From Stutzerimonas stutzeri (GTDB lineage Bacteria; Pseudomonadota; Gammaproteobacteria; Pseudomonadales; Pseudomonadaceae), in NCBI GenBank assembly GCA_002387205.1, contig DGLA01000010.1, positions 434,438 to 498,437 on the forward strand: a stretch of DNA of 64,000 nt, in the 5' to 3' direction. The notes under the pieces are model-generated. The model had not been told where the DNA came from, made no database searches, and saw only the letters and a list, made by a program, of their open reading frames with translations. A program made the translations under genes and the position numbers. Below, in pieces: positions 1-9,380 of the stretch (its first letter is position 1; each line of letters starts with the position of its first letter).

Positions 1-742
1 CAGCGAGAGTTACTACCCGAACAGCGATTTCACTGCAAAGGGAACGCCGGAAGGCGGCGAGTGGCTGTTGCTGTCGCCCTATCGCGATAGCCTGCCCCCG
101 GCACTCTTTACCGACCCGTTCGAGCTACCCAAGACGGACGGGCGTGGCATTCCACGCGACACGCTGCGCAAGGCCCTGGGGCTACTGAAAGATGCCGGCT
201 GGACTCTGACGGCCGAAGGGCTACGGGACAAATCTGGCCAGCTGTTCGCTTTTGAAATTCTGCTGGTGAACCCAGGCCTTGAGCGAATCCTTCAGCCTTA
301 CGTGGAAAATCTTGCGCGCATCGGCATCCAGGCGCGGCTTCGTACCGTCGATGGGGCCCAGTACAAGCAACGTCTCGACCAGTACGATTACGACATGATC
401 CTGACGACGCTCTCGCAAAGCCTCAGCCCCGGCCTTGAACAGTGGTTGTACTTTCATTCGAGCCAGGTCGATGTCAAAGGCGGACGCAACTATGCGGGCA
501 TTGCCAACCCCATCGTCGACGAGCTCATCGAGAAGCTGATCGCAGCCAAGACCCGTGAAGAGCAGGTAGCGGCCACTCGGGCAATCGACCGGGTCCTGCT
601 CTGGAATCACTACACCATTCCCAACTGGTTCATCAGTTATCACCGCCTGGCGTATCGCAACCGGTTCGCCCATGTCACCACACCGCCTTACACCCTCGGG
701 CTCCGTGCGTGGTGGTTGAAGGACCTGGAGAAGGCTAAATGA
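1..742 (+). CDS. Extracellular solute-binding protein family 5 (YejA-like), 5' end missing
   Basis: Only the C-terminal 246 codons or so are in the window; the reading frame is open from base 2. The protein resembles the next gene product all along its length (both end in an LLWxHYxxPNW stretch and a WWxK tail), so it is a family 5 periplasmic binding protein of the YejA branch, which delivers oligopeptides or microcin C-like compounds to an ABC permease. Its stop overlaps the next start (ATGA at 739-742), which indicates translational coupling. Having two YejA-like receptors in front of one YejBEF permease is a tandem duplication seen in other pseudomonads; the two copies may differ in ligand. 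The signal peptide lies outside the window. Confidence 0.9.
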   Translation, partial: SESYYPNSDFTAKGTPEGGEWLLLSPYRDSLPPALFTDPFELPKTDGRGIPRDTLRKALGLLKDAGWTLTAEGLRDKSGQLFAFEILLVNPGLERILQPYVENLARIGIQARLRTVDGAQYKQRLDQYDYDMILTTLSQSLSPGLEQWLYFHSSQVDVKGGRNYAGIANPIVDELIEKLIAAKTREEQVAATRAIDRVLLWNHYTIPNWFISYHRLAYRNRFAHVTTPPYTLGLRAWWLKDLEKAK

Positions 743-2622
743 AAATTCGCTTACGTCTGCCGTTCCTGCATGCAGGTTTACTCACCCTTTTTTGCCTGGC
801 CAACATGGCAGCCGCAGCGCCACAGCACGCCTTGACGCTGTACGACGAGAAACCGAAGTACCCTGCGAATTTCTCCCACTTTGACTATGCCAATCCCGAA
901 GCCCCCAAAGGTGGCACGCTCCGGCAAGCGGGGTTTGGCAGTTTCGACTCGCTCAATCCGTTCATCAACAAGGGTGTCGCCGCTGACGACATCGGCTTGA
1001 TATACGACACCCTGACGGTGAACAGCCTGGACGAACCTTTCACGGTGTACGGCCTGCTCGCGGAAAAGATCGAGAAGGGTCCGAACAACGAATGGGTGCG
1101 CTTCTACTTGCGTCCCGAGGCACGTTTCAACGACGGTGAGCCGGTAGAGGCCGAAGATGTCGCCTTCACCTTCGAAACCTTGCTCAGCAAGGGCGCGCCA
1201 CACTACCGAGGCTACTATGCCGACGTCGAGAAGGTCGTAATCGAAGGGCCGCGGCAGGTCCGCTTCGACTTCAAGCACGCCGGCAACCGAGAGTTGCCTT
1301 TGATACTGGGTCAGCTACCAGTGCTGCCCAAGCATTGGTGGGCCGAGCGGGATTTCGGTACAGGCAGCATGGAGCCTCCGTTGGGCAGCGGGCCCTATCG
1401 GGTTGACCAGGTGCAGCCCGGCAGGTCGATCAGCTTTGCCCGAAATGACGGCTACTGGGGCAAGGATTTACCCGTAAACCGAGGCTTCTACAATTTCGAT
1501 CGACTCACCTTCGACTACTACCGCGACAACACGGTCGCGCTGCAGGCATTCAAGGCAGGCCATTTCGACTACTGGCTGGAGACCAGCGCAAAGAACTGGG
1601 CGACCGCCTACGATATCGATGCAGTGAAGGACGGCCGGATCATCAAGGAAGAGATCGCCAACCGCAACCCTCAGGGCATGCAGGGCTTCATCTTCAACAT
1701 TCGAAAGCCCCGCCTACAGGATCGCAGGGTCAGGGAGGCCCTGGCGTTGCTGTTCGACTTCGAATGGACCAACCGGCAGCTGTTCAATGGCGCCTATATC
1801 CGTACCCGCAGCTATTTCGACAACTCCGAGCTCGCTTCCTCGGGCCTGCCAAGCGAAGAAGAGCTGAATCTGCTCGGGCCGCTGCGGGGGCAGATACCTG
1901 ATGAGGTCTTTGACAAGATCTACAACCTGCCCGAGACCAATGCCGACGGAATCATTCGTGAACAGCAACGCCGCGCTTATCAGCTGCTGACCGACGCTGG
2001 TTGGAAAATCGAGAACGACCGCATGGTTGATGCCAATGGCAAGCCGGTCAAGCTCGAGTTTCTGCTGGTCCAGGCCGAGTTCGAGCGGGTACTGCTGCCC
2101 TACAAGCGCAACCTGGCGGACCTAGGCATTGAGCTCGAGATTCGCCGGGTCGATGTGTCCCAATACATCAACCGCCTGCGCTCACGTGACTACGACATGA
2201 TCGTCAGCGGGTTTGGACAGTCCAGTTCGCCGGGCAATGAGCAACGCGAATACTGGCACTCCTCCAGCGCAGACAACCCGGGTAGCCGTAACTACATTGG
2301 ACTGAAGGACCCGGCAATCGATGCCCTTGTAGAAAAGGTGATCGCGGCAGACTCCCGCGACGAACTGATCACCCGCACCCGGGCGCTCGACCGCGTCCTG
2401 CTGTGGGGCCACTATGTGGTACCCAACTGGCACATCAAGACTTGGCGAGTGGCCTACTGGAACCACCTTGCCCATCCCGAGACAACACCCAGCCACGACA
2501 TCGGCTTGATGACCTGGTGGCATAAAGTCGACAGCCAAACCCCTGCCGGCGAGCCGGCTGACAAAGCGGCAAAGGGCAGTTCCGACAAGCCAAGCGACAA
2601 CAACCTCGAAGCGGGACATTAA
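739..2622 (+). CDS. yejA: Periplasmic oligopeptide/microcin-binding protein YejA
   Basis: This 627-residue protein starts with a signal peptide (basic MKIRLR, hydrophobic core, cleavage near AAA-APQ at about residue 27), so it should be periplasmic. The body is a family 5 solute-binding protein (SBP_bac_5), with the conserved GTLRQAGFGSFDSLNPF stretch near residue 60. It would bind oligopeptides or peptide-nucleotide antibiotics and hand them to YejBE. The start is fixed by the ATGA overlap with the preceding paralogue. The C-terminal 25 residues are Ala/Asp/Ser-rich and probably disordered. The permease gene follows after 2 bases. The exact ligand cannot be read from sequence. Confidence 0.92.
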   Translation: MKIRLRLPFLHAGLLTLFCLANMAAAAPQHALTLYDEKPKYPANFSHFDYANPEAPKGGTLRQAGFGSFDSLNPFINKGVAADDIGLIYDTLTVNSLDEPFTVYGLLAEKIEKGPNNEWVRFYLRPEARFNDGEPVEAEDVAFTFETLLSKGAPHYRGYYADVEKVVIEGPRQVRFDFKHAGNRELPLILGQLPVLPKHWWAERDFGTGSMEPPLGSGPYRVDQVQPGRSISFARNDGYWGKDLPVNRGFYNFDRLTFDYYRDNTVALQAFKAGHFDYWLETSAKNWATAYDIDAVKDGRIIKEEIANRNPQGMQGFIFNIRKPRLQDRRVREALALLFDFEWTNRQLFNGAYIRTRSYFDNSELASSGLPSEEELNLLGPLRGQIPDEVFDKIYNLPETNADGIIREQQRRAYQLLTDAGWKIENDRMVDANGKPVKLEFLLVQAEFERVLLPYKRNLADLGIELEIRRVDVSQYINRLRSRDYDMIVSGFGQSSSPGNEQREYWHSSSADNPGSRNYIGLKDPAIDALVEKVIAADSRDELITRTRALDRVLLWGHYVVPNWHIKTWRVAYWNHLAHPETTPSHDIGLMTWWHKVDSQTPAGEPADKAAKGSSDKPSDNNLEAGH

Positions 2623-2624
2623 GC

Positions 2625-3698
2625 ATGCTCGCGTATATCGTCCGCCGGTTGCTGCTGATCATCCCTACCCTGTTCGGCATCCTGCTGATCAACTTCATCA
2701 TCATCCAGGCGGCGCCAGGCGGCCCGGTGGAACAGGCCATCGCCAAGCTGGAAGGCTTCGAAGGCGCCACCAGCCGTATCGCCGGCGGCGGCTCGGAAGT
2801 CGCCACCGGCGCAAACAACTACCGCGGCGCACAGGGGCTGGATCCCGATCTCATCGCTGAAATCGAACGGCTTTACGGATTCGACAAACCGGCTCCGGAG
2901 CGATTCTGGATCATGCTGAGCAACTATGCGCGATTCGATTTCGGAGAAAGCTTCTTTCGCGACGCCAAGGTGACGGACCTCATCCTGGAAAAGATGCCTG
3001 TCTCTATCTCGCTGGGCCTGTGGAGCACCCTGATCATGTACCTGGCATCCATTCCGCTGGGTATCGCCAAGGCGACTCGCCATGGCAGCCCGTTCGACGT
3101 CTGGACCAGCTCGGCGATCATCGTTGGCTACGCGATTCCGGCGTTTCTGTTCGCGATCCTGTTGATCGTTCTCTTCGCCGGAGGAAGCTACTGGAACTGG
3201 TTCCCCCTGAGAGGGCTGACTTCCGGCAATTTCGCCGAGCTGAGCTTTGCAGGCAAGATCATCGATTATTTCTGGCATCTGGCCTTGCCAGTAACCGCGC
3301 TGGTGATCGGTAACTTCGCCACTCTTACGTTGCTCACGAAAAACAGCTTTCTCGACGAGATAAACAAACAGTACGTCATCACGGCCCGCGCCAAAGGATT
3401 AAGCAAGAATCGCGTGCTCTACGGCCATGTGTTCCGCAATGCGATGCTCATCATAATCGCCGGCTTCCCGTCGGCCTTCATCGGCATGTTCTTCACGGGC
3501 TCGCTGCTGATCGAAGTGATTTTTTCGCTGGACGGCCTCGGCCTCCTGAGCTTCGAGGCAGCGATCAACCGGGACTACCCCGTCGTGTTCGGCACCCTAT
3601 TCTTGTTCACCCTGCTTGGCCTCGTAGTCAAGCTGATCGGAGACCTGACCTATACCCTGGTCGACCCACGCATCGATTTTGAAAGTCGGGAGGCCTGA
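2625..3698 (+). CDS. yejB: ABC transporter permease YejB
   Basis: This is a 357-residue inner-membrane permease of the binding-protein-dependent transport family (BPD_transp_1). It opens with MLAYIVRRLLLIIPTLFGI, the standard first helix of DppB/OppB-type permeases. A long periplasmic insert follows (residues 30-110), then about five more helices. The EAA-loop region (KNSFLDEINKQYVITARAKG) contacts the ATPase. Its stop shares bases with the yejE start (TGATG at 3696-3700), so yejB and yejE should be translated in step and form the heterodimeric channel. Confidence 0.93.
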   Translation: MLAYIVRRLLLIIPTLFGILLINFIIIQAAPGGPVEQAIAKLEGFEGATSRIAGGGSEVATGANNYRGAQGLDPDLIAEIERLYGFDKPAPERFWIMLSNYARFDFGESFFRDAKVTDLILEKMPVSISLGLWSTLIMYLASIPLGIAKATRHGSPFDVWTSSAIIVGYAIPAFLFAILLIVLFAGGSYWNWFPLRGLTSGNFAELSFAGKIIDYFWHLALPVTALVIGNFATLTLLTKNSFLDEINKQYVITARAKGLSKNRVLYGHVFRNAMLIIIAGFPSAFIGMFFTGSLLIEVIFSLDGLGLLSFEAAINRDYPVVFGTLFLFTLLGLVVKLIGDLTYTLVDPRIDFESREA

Positions 3699-4717
3699 TG
3701 AAGCTCTCTCCGCTCAACCAGCGTCGGTTCGCTCTGTTCAAGGCCCACAAGCGTGGCTGGTGGTCACTATGGCTGTTTCTGTGCCTGTTCGTCCTGAGCC
3801 TGGGGGCTGAACTCATCGCCAACGACAAACCGATCGTGGTGCACTTCGACGGCGGCTGGTATTTCCCTGTATTCAAGCGCTACCCGGAAACCACATTTGG
3901 TGGCGAGTTTCCTCTCCAGGCCAACTACAAGGGCCCGTATATCCAGGAGCTCATCGAGGCAAAGGATGGCTGGATGATCTGGCCGCCGATTCCGTTCGAC
4001 TATGCCAGTATCAACTATGACCTGCAGGTGCCGGCGCCGGCCCCGCCGTCCAGCGTCAACTGGCTGGGTACCGATGACCAGGGTAGGGATGTGCTGGCAC
4101 GGGTCATCTACGGTTTCCGTATCTCGGTACTGTTTGCCCTGACGTTGACCCTCATCAGCTCGGTGATCGGCGTGATCGCCGGCGCGCTTCAGGGATTCTA
4201 TGGCGGTTGGGTGGACCTGGTCGGTCAACGCATTCTGGAAATATGGTCGGGGCTGCCGGTGCTTTATCTGCTGATCATCCTTGCCAGTTTCGTACAGCCC
4301 AATTTCTGGTGGCTGCTCGGCATCATGCTGCTGTTCTCCTGGATGAGCCTCGTCGACGTGGTGCGTGCAGAGTTTCTCCGAGGCAGAAACCTTGAGTATG
4401 TAAGGGCTGCAAGGGCGCTGGGTATGCAGAACGGCGCCATCATGTTCCGTCACATCCTGCCCAACGCCATGGTATCGACCATGACCTTCATGCCGTTCAT
4501 CCTCACCGGCGCGATCGGTACCTTGACGGCACTGGACTTTCTCGGCTTCGGTCTCCCACCCGGGGCGCCGTCACTCGGCGAACTGGTAGCACAAGGCAAG
4601 GCCAACCTGCAGGCTCCGTGGCTGGGCATCAGTGCGTTCCTGGTCCTGGCGATCATGCTGACGTTGCTGGTCTTCATTGGCGAGGCAGCACGCGATGCCT
4701 TCGACCCAAGGAAATAA
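3698..4717 (+). CDS. yejE: ABC transporter permease YejE
   Basis: This 339-residue second permease subunit has an N-terminal OppC-type helix (residues 15-40), then a periplasmic stretch with the YejE-typical LGTDDQGRDVLARVIYGFR, and the BPD_transp_1 core. The EAA loop includes EYVRAARALGMQNGAIMFRHILPNA around residues 230-255. It pairs with YejB to import oligopeptides using ATP hydrolysed by YejF. It overlaps yejB by one base and lies one base from yejF, so all are one operon. Confidence 0.93.
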   Translation: MKLSPLNQRRFALFKAHKRGWWSLWLFLCLFVLSLGAELIANDKPIVVHFDGGWYFPVFKRYPETTFGGEFPLQANYKGPYIQELIEAKDGWMIWPPIPFDYASINYDLQVPAPAPPSSVNWLGTDDQGRDVLARVIYGFRISVLFALTLTLISSVIGVIAGALQGFYGGWVDLVGQRILEIWSGLPVLYLLIILASFVQPNFWWLLGIMLLFSWMSLVDVVRAEFLRGRNLEYVRAARALGMQNGAIMFRHILPNAMVSTMTFMPFILTGAIGTLTALDFLGFGLPPGAPSLGELVAQGKANLQAPWLGISAFLVLAIMLTLLVFIGEAARDAFDPRK

Positions 4718-4718
4718 G

Positions 4719-6362
4719 ATGGCTGAGAATCTGATAGAGGTCAGAGGCCTGGCCGTAGAGTTCATTACCGGAGCGCACTCTCAACGTGTAGTTGAGGATG
4801 TCAGCTTCGATATCCGCAAAGGCGAGACGCTTGCGCTTGTTGGCGAAAGCGGCTCAGGCAAATCAGTGACTGCACACTCGATACTGCGCCTGCTGCCCTA
4901 CCCGCTTGCACGCCATCCGGCCGGGGCAATCATCTATGCCGGTGAGGATCTGCTCAAGGCCGATGAAAAGCGCATGCGCGGCATTCGCGGGGACCGCATC
5001 GCCATGGTGTTCCAGGAGCCGATGACCTCGCTGAACCCGCTGCACACCGTTGGCAAACAGATCAACGAGGTGCTGCAGATTCACAAGGGACTCAGCGCTA
5101 AAGAGGCCACCGCTCGTACTTTGGAGCTGCTTGATCTGGTGGGTATACCGGACCCCAAAAAACGTCTGCGCGCCTATCCTCACGAACTGTCCGGAGGACA
5201 GCGCCAGCGAGTGGTAATCGCCATGGCCCTGGCCAACGAGCCGGAGCTGCTGATTGCCGACGAACCCACTACGGCCCTTGATGTGACGGTTCAGTTGAAA
5301 ATACTCGAGCTGCTCAAGGAATTGCAGGCTCGCCTCGGCATGGCGCTGTTGCTGATCAGCCATGACCTGAATCTAGTGAGGCGAATCGCTCATCGCGTAT
5401 GTGTCATGCAACGAGGTCGCGTCGTCGAACAGGCAGCTTGTGAAGCGTTGTTCAGCGCACCGCAGCATCCATACACCCGCGAGCTGCTTGCGGCTGAGCC
5501 TAGTGGCGGCCCGGTGACAGCCGAACCGGCAGCTCCGCTGCTGGAAGTGAAGGATCTGCGGGTCTGGTTTCCCATCAAGAAAGGGTTGCTCAGGCGCACC
5601 GTGGACCATGTCAAAGCGGTGGATGGGGTGACCTTCAGCCTACCGAAGGGGCAGACGCTGGGCATCGTCGGCGAAAGCGGATCGGGCAAATCGACACTGG
5701 GGCTTTCGATCCTGCGCCTGCTCGGCAGCCGCGGCGAGATACGATTCAAAGAACAGTCGCTTGAAACGATGTCGCAACGTGACGTGCGACCACTGCGTCG
5801 GCAGATGCAAGTGGTGTTTCAAGACCCGTTCGGCAGTCTCAGCCCACGCATGTCTGTTGGCCAGATCATCGGGGAAGGCCTGGACATACATGGACTCGGG
5901 AGCGCTACTGAACAGCAACAGGCCATCATCGAAGCACTGAAGGAGGTCGGGCTCGACCCGGAAAGCCGCCATCGTTACCCCCATGAATTTTCTGGAGGCC
6001 AGCGACAGCGAATAGCGATTGCCAGGGCGCTGGTTCTCAAGCCGGAGCTGATCCTGCTCGATGAGCCAACCTCTGCACTGGACAGAACGGTACAGCGGCA
6101 GGTAGTGGAGCTGCTGCGCTCGTTGCAAGCCAAATACAACCTGACCTACCTGTTCATCAGCCATGACCTGGCCGTAGTCAGGGCACTGAGCCACCAGATG
6201 ATGGTGGTCAAGCAGGGCCAGGTAGTCGAACAAGGGCCGGCAGAGTCGATATTCGCCTCCCCTAAACATCCTTATACACAGCAGTTGCTGGAATCTGCCT
6301 TCATGGTACCGGTAGCCGCTCAACCAGAAGAGGGACAAGCACATGGGTTTTCTAACCGGTAA
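4719..6362 (+). CDS. yejF: ABC transporter ATPase YejF (two fused ATP-binding domains)
   Basis: This 547-residue cytoplasmic ATPase has two complete nucleotide-binding halves. Each has a Walker A (GESGSGKS, near residues 39 and 320), a signature (LSGGQRQRV and FSGGQRQRI) and a Walker B followed by DEPT. Single-chain double-domain ATPases of this kind drive the Yej and Ddp/Gsi systems. The start is the ATG at 4719, one base after the yejE stop; the upstream in-frame ATG inside yejE is rejected because it would overlap by 41 bases. The last 20 bases overlap the fabI start, an unusual link between a transporter and fatty-acid synthesis. Confidence 0.93.
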   Translation: MAENLIEVRGLAVEFITGAHSQRVVEDVSFDIRKGETLALVGESGSGKSVTAHSILRLLPYPLARHPAGAIIYAGEDLLKADEKRMRGIRGDRIAMVFQEPMTSLNPLHTVGKQINEVLQIHKGLSAKEATARTLELLDLVGIPDPKKRLRAYPHELSGGQRQRVVIAMALANEPELLIADEPTTALDVTVQLKILELLKELQARLGMALLLISHDLNLVRRIAHRVCVMQRGRVVEQAACEALFSAPQHPYTRELLAAEPSGGPVTAEPAAPLLEVKDLRVWFPIKKGLLRRTVDHVKAVDGVTFSLPKGQTLGIVGESGSGKSTLGLSILRLLGSRGEIRFKEQSLETMSQRDVRPLRRQMQVVFQDPFGSLSPRMSVGQIIGEGLDIHGLGSATEQQQAIIEALKEVGLDPESRHRYPHEFSGGQRQRIAIARALVLKPELILLDEPTSALDRTVQRQVVELLRSLQAKYNLTYLFISHDLAVVRALSHQMMVVKQGQVVEQGPAESIFASPKHPYTQQLLESAFMVPVAAQPEEGQAHGFSNR

Positions 6363-7137
6363 GCGCATACTGATCGTTGGCGTTGCCAGCAAACTGTCGA
6401 TCGCCTCAGGCATCGCTGCGGCCATGCACCGCGAAGGCGCCGAACTGGCTTTTACTTATCAAAACGAAAAGCTCAAGGGCCGCGTGGAAGAATTCGCAGC
6501 GGGCTGGGGCTCGGGTCCTGAATTGTGCTTTCCCTGTGATGTAGCCAGCGATGAAGAAATCGCCAAGGTATTCGAAGCCTTGGGAGAGAAGTGGGACAGC
6601 CTGGACGGCATCGTTCATTCGGTCGGTTTCGCACCAGGCGACCAATTGGATGGGGATTTCACCGACGTGACCACCCGCGAGGGATTCCGAATAGCTCACG
6701 ATATCAGCGCCTATAGCCTGGTGGCGTTGGCAAAAGCCGGTCGCCCTATGATGAAGGGCCGTAACGGTAGCATTCTCACCCTGTCCTACCTGGGCGCAGA
6801 GCGCACCATGCCCAACTACAATGTCATGGGTATGGCCAAGGCTAGCCTGGAAGCCGGAGTTCGTTATCTGGCTGGAAGCCTTGGCCCGGAAGGCACGCGT
6901 GTGAATGCCGTTTCGGCAGGCCCTATCCGCACGCTAGCGGCGTCAGGAATCAAGAGCTTCCGGAAGATGCTGGCAGCCAACGAAAAGCAGACCCCCCTGC
7001 GCCGGAACGTGACCATCGAAGAAGTCGGCAATGCCGGCGCGTTCCTGTGTTCGGATCTGGCTTCAGGTATCAGTGGTGAAATCCTCTATGTCGACGGAGG
7101 TTTCAATACCACGGCGATGGGAGCGATAGAGGACTAA
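6343..7137 (+). CDS. fabI: Enoyl-[acyl-carrier-protein] reductase FabI
   Basis: This 264-residue short-chain dehydrogenase performs the last, NAD(P)H-dependent reduction in each cycle of type II fatty acid synthesis. The divergent nucleotide-binding stretch IVGVASKLSIASGIA is that of FabI rather than a classical SDR. The catalytic Tyr159 and Lys166 lie in YNVMGMAK, and Tyr149 and Gly95 occupy the usual triclosan-site positions. Length matches the family. The start has an AGAGGGAC ribosome site inside the yejF end, and the 20-base overlap suggests coupling to yejF. A strong intrinsic terminator follows. This is the triclosan-sensitive isozyme; whether FabV is also present cannot be known here. 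Confidence 0.95.
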   Translation: MGFLTGKRILIVGVASKLSIASGIAAAMHREGAELAFTYQNEKLKGRVEEFAAGWGSGPELCFPCDVASDEEIAKVFEALGEKWDSLDGIVHSVGFAPGDQLDGDFTDVTTREGFRIAHDISAYSLVALAKAGRPMMKGRNGSILTLSYLGAERTMPNYNVMGMAKASLEAGVRYLAGSLGPEGTRVNAVSAGPIRTLAASGIKSFRKMLAANEKQTPLRRNVTIEEVGNAGAFLCSDLASGISGEILYVDGGFNTTAMGAIED

Positions 7138-7165
7138 GGGTCAGCGCCATCCTGGCTCTACCTGA

Positions 7166-7198
7166 CGAACCCCGCCCCTTCCGGCGGGGTTCGTTTTA
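7166..7198 (+). terminator. Intrinsic terminator after fabI
   Basis: A perfect 11-bp stem (CGAACCCCGCC at 7166-7176 with GGCGGGGTTCG at 7183-7193) has a 6-base loop and is followed by TTTT. It closes the yej-fabI transcription unit. Confidence 0.9.
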
Positions 7199-7370
7199 TC
7201 AAGCCCGCCGCATCACTTTCCCCAAGCCTCCAGCGGCCAACCGTTGCCATCGCTTGTATGGCATGAGTTGCCTCTCAGCCTTTAGCCGGGCGATGAAACC
7301 AAGTTGCGTCTGTTGCCACTAGCCATTCGCAGCATCGGCAAGATCTCTCCAATTTTTTCCAGTGCTGATA

Positions 7371-7400
7371 AAAAAACCCCGGCCATTGTGCCGGGGGTTT
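7371..7400 (-). terminator. Intrinsic terminator after ppiD
   Basis: On the minus strand a CCCCGGC/GCCGGGG stem (7377-7383 with 7390-7396) runs into a T tract (the A run at 7371-7376). It lies 27 bases beyond the ppiD stop. The 7200-7370 stretch between the two convergent terminators shows nothing I recognise. Confidence 0.85.
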
Positions 7401-7426
7401 GTCAGATGCGATGGACCAGCTGCAAT

Positions 7427-9286
7427 CTAGCGAGCGAAGATTTCAACCTCTGCGTCGGCCTGAAGCATCTGCCGATAGGCTGCAAAATCCTGCTGTCCGC
7501 TACGCGAAGCAAGGAAGCGACGATAGTTCTGCTTTTCTTCATCAGTCAGCTGCGCAGTGGGCTCGTTTACTCCGCTTAGGCGAATCACCACATAGTCGCC
7601 AGCCGCCAAGCGCACGCTGCCGTAGGTCGGCTCTGAGCCGGACTCCGGCTTGGCCATGCGGAACACCTCTTGAAGCACGGCGGGATCTACCCCTTCCTGG
7701 TTGCGAGCGGCTGCTTCCACACCGTCCCATTCCCGCTCCGCCTGGCCTCCCTCACGAAGCTTAGCAACCAGCTGCTCCCCTTCCTGCTGGGCCTGCTCTG
7801 CGGCCTTGCTGCGCTGCAGTTGTGTCACGATGTCTTCCTTGACTACTTCGAATGGCAACACCTCTGGCTGCATATGCGTTTTCACACGGACAGCAACAAC
7901 CGTATCCGGGTCCAGCTCAATGACACTGCTGTTGGCTCCGTCAACCAGTACTTCGTCGCTGAAAGCCGCCTGGATAACCTGACGGTTGGAAGCGATACCC
8001 TGCCCCCCTTCTCGGCCAAACGCATCGGTGGTCTGCACCTCAAGACCGAGCTCCTGCGCCGGTTGAGACAGATCCGACGCCTCGAATGCAGCGTCCTCCA
8101 ACTGCTTGCTGGTTTCAACGAAGCGTTGCTCGACCTGCTGCGCCTTGAGCTCGCGCTCAAGCTCGGGCCTCAGGCTTTCCAGTGTCGGTACCTCGGGAGA
8201 CTGGACATCCAAAAGCTTGATCAGATGCCAACCAAATTCGGACCGGACCGGTGCCGAAACCTGGCCTTTGTCGAGGTCATAGAGCGCCTTCTCGAACGCT
8301 GGATCGTAAACGCCGGGGCCGGCAAAGCCGAGATCGCCACCAGCATTGGCAGACCCAGGATCTTCGGACGACTCCTTGGCGACTGAAGCGAAGTCCTCCC
8401 CAGCGGCCAGACGCTCGGCTATCGCGTCAATACGAGTCTTGGCTTCATCATCGCTCGCGCTATCGGCCTCGACGAGAATATGAGCTGCGCGCCGTTGCTC
8501 CGCCAGATTCGCAATGCGCTGCTTGTATAGCGCTTCGATCGACTCATCGGAGACCTCGACCTGATCGAAAAATGCATCTTTTTTCAGCTCGACGTATTCC
8601 AGGACCACCTGCTCCGGCGAGCGAAAGCGATCAGTGTTCTGCTCGTAGAACTCGCGCGCCTGCTCGTCGCTGACGTTTATCGCCGAGGGGTTGGCAGCGA
8701 TCTTGATGGTGCCGAAGTCCCGGGTCTGCTGCTCGAGCCTGGCAAACGTTTCAATTTGCTCGTCTGTCACAAAACCCGAGCCTGCGATGCCTGCACGGAG
8801 CTGGCCGATAAGCATTTCCTGTTTCAGCAGCTCACGGAACTGCAGGCGCGTATAGCCCATCTGCTGGATGACCTGATCGAAACGCGCTGCGTTGAAGGCA
8901 CCATCGACCATGAACTCCGGCGTCTGCAGAATCAGTTGGTCCAATGCCTCCTCGGAAAAAGCGAAATCGGCTTCTCTCGCTCCCTGCAACAATAAAGCAC
9001 GATCAATCAAGGCTCTGAGTGCGGATTCGCGTACCAGCTTGTCATCCAGCAGCGATGGATCGAAATCACCACCCAGCTGCTGAGCGAGCTGACGGCGCTG
9101 CATGTTCATCGCCTGATTGAGCTCCTCCAGCGAGATCTCCTCACCGTTCACCTCAGCGGCATTCCGGCTGTTGTTGGCGGCATTGAAAATCGCGTCGAAC
9201 CCGGTCAGCGCCAGAAGCACGACTATGATTCCGATAATGGTCTTGGCAATCCAGCCTTGTGAATTGTCCCTGATGTTCTGAAGCAT
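7427..9286 (-). CDS. ppiD: Periplasmic folding chaperone / SurA-N-parvulin protein PpiD
   Basis: This 619-residue protein is anchored by one N-terminal transmembrane helix (about residues 14-35, IAKTIIGIIVVLLALTGF) and faces the periplasm, where it helps newly translocated proteins fold near the Sec translocon. The SurA-like N domain is followed by a parvulin-type rotamase domain from about residue 265 (RAAHILVEAD) to GWHLIKL near 360, and a SurA-N-like C-terminal part. The start is the ATG at 9286 behind TTGGGGGATGC; the longer open frame upstream runs through the hupB terminator and is rejected. As in most pseudomonads it follows hupB, but a terminator and a structured spacer separate the two. 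Confidence 0.93.
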   Translation of the reverse strand: MLQNIRDNSQGWIAKTIIGIIVVLLALTGFDAIFNAANNSRNAAEVNGEEISLEELNQAMNMQRRQLAQQLGGDFDPSLLDDKLVRESALRALIDRALLLQGAREADFAFSEEALDQLILQTPEFMVDGAFNAARFDQVIQQMGYTRLQFRELLKQEMLIGQLRAGIAGSGFVTDEQIETFARLEQQTRDFGTIKIAANPSAINVSDEQAREFYEQNTDRFRSPEQVVLEYVELKKDAFFDQVEVSDESIEALYKQRIANLAEQRRAAHILVEADSASDDEAKTRIDAIAERLAAGEDFASVAKESSEDPGSANAGGDLGFAGPGVYDPAFEKALYDLDKGQVSAPVRSEFGWHLIKLLDVQSPEVPTLESLRPELERELKAQQVEQRFVETSKQLEDAAFEASDLSQPAQELGLEVQTTDAFGREGGQGIASNRQVIQAAFSDEVLVDGANSSVIELDPDTVVAVRVKTHMQPEVLPFEVVKEDIVTQLQRSKAAEQAQQEGEQLVAKLREGGQAEREWDGVEAAARNQEGVDPAVLQEVFRMAKPESGSEPTYGSVRLAAGDYVVIRLSGVNEPTAQLTDEEKQNYRRFLASRSGQQDFAAYRQMLQADAEVEIFAR

Positions 9287-9352
9287 GCATCCCCCAAGAG
9301 TCAGCTGCACCGTGATACTGCAGCACGGGCGGAAATCGGGTATCGGATAAAA

Positions 9353-9380
9353 GAAAGGCGCATCCAGGGATGCGCCTTTC
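9353..9380 (-). terminator. Intrinsic terminator between hupB and ppiD
   Basis: A perfect 13-bp hairpin (GAAAGGCGCATCC at 9353-9365 with 9368-9380) is followed on the minus strand by TTTTATCC. It should end hupB transcription; the ppiD start is 67 bases further on, leaving room for a ppiD promoter. Confidence 0.85.

Noticed and set aside
7670..8386. 238-codon open frame antisense to ppiD
   Set aside because: It lies wholly opposite ppiD, whose domains and start are clear, and has no supported start.
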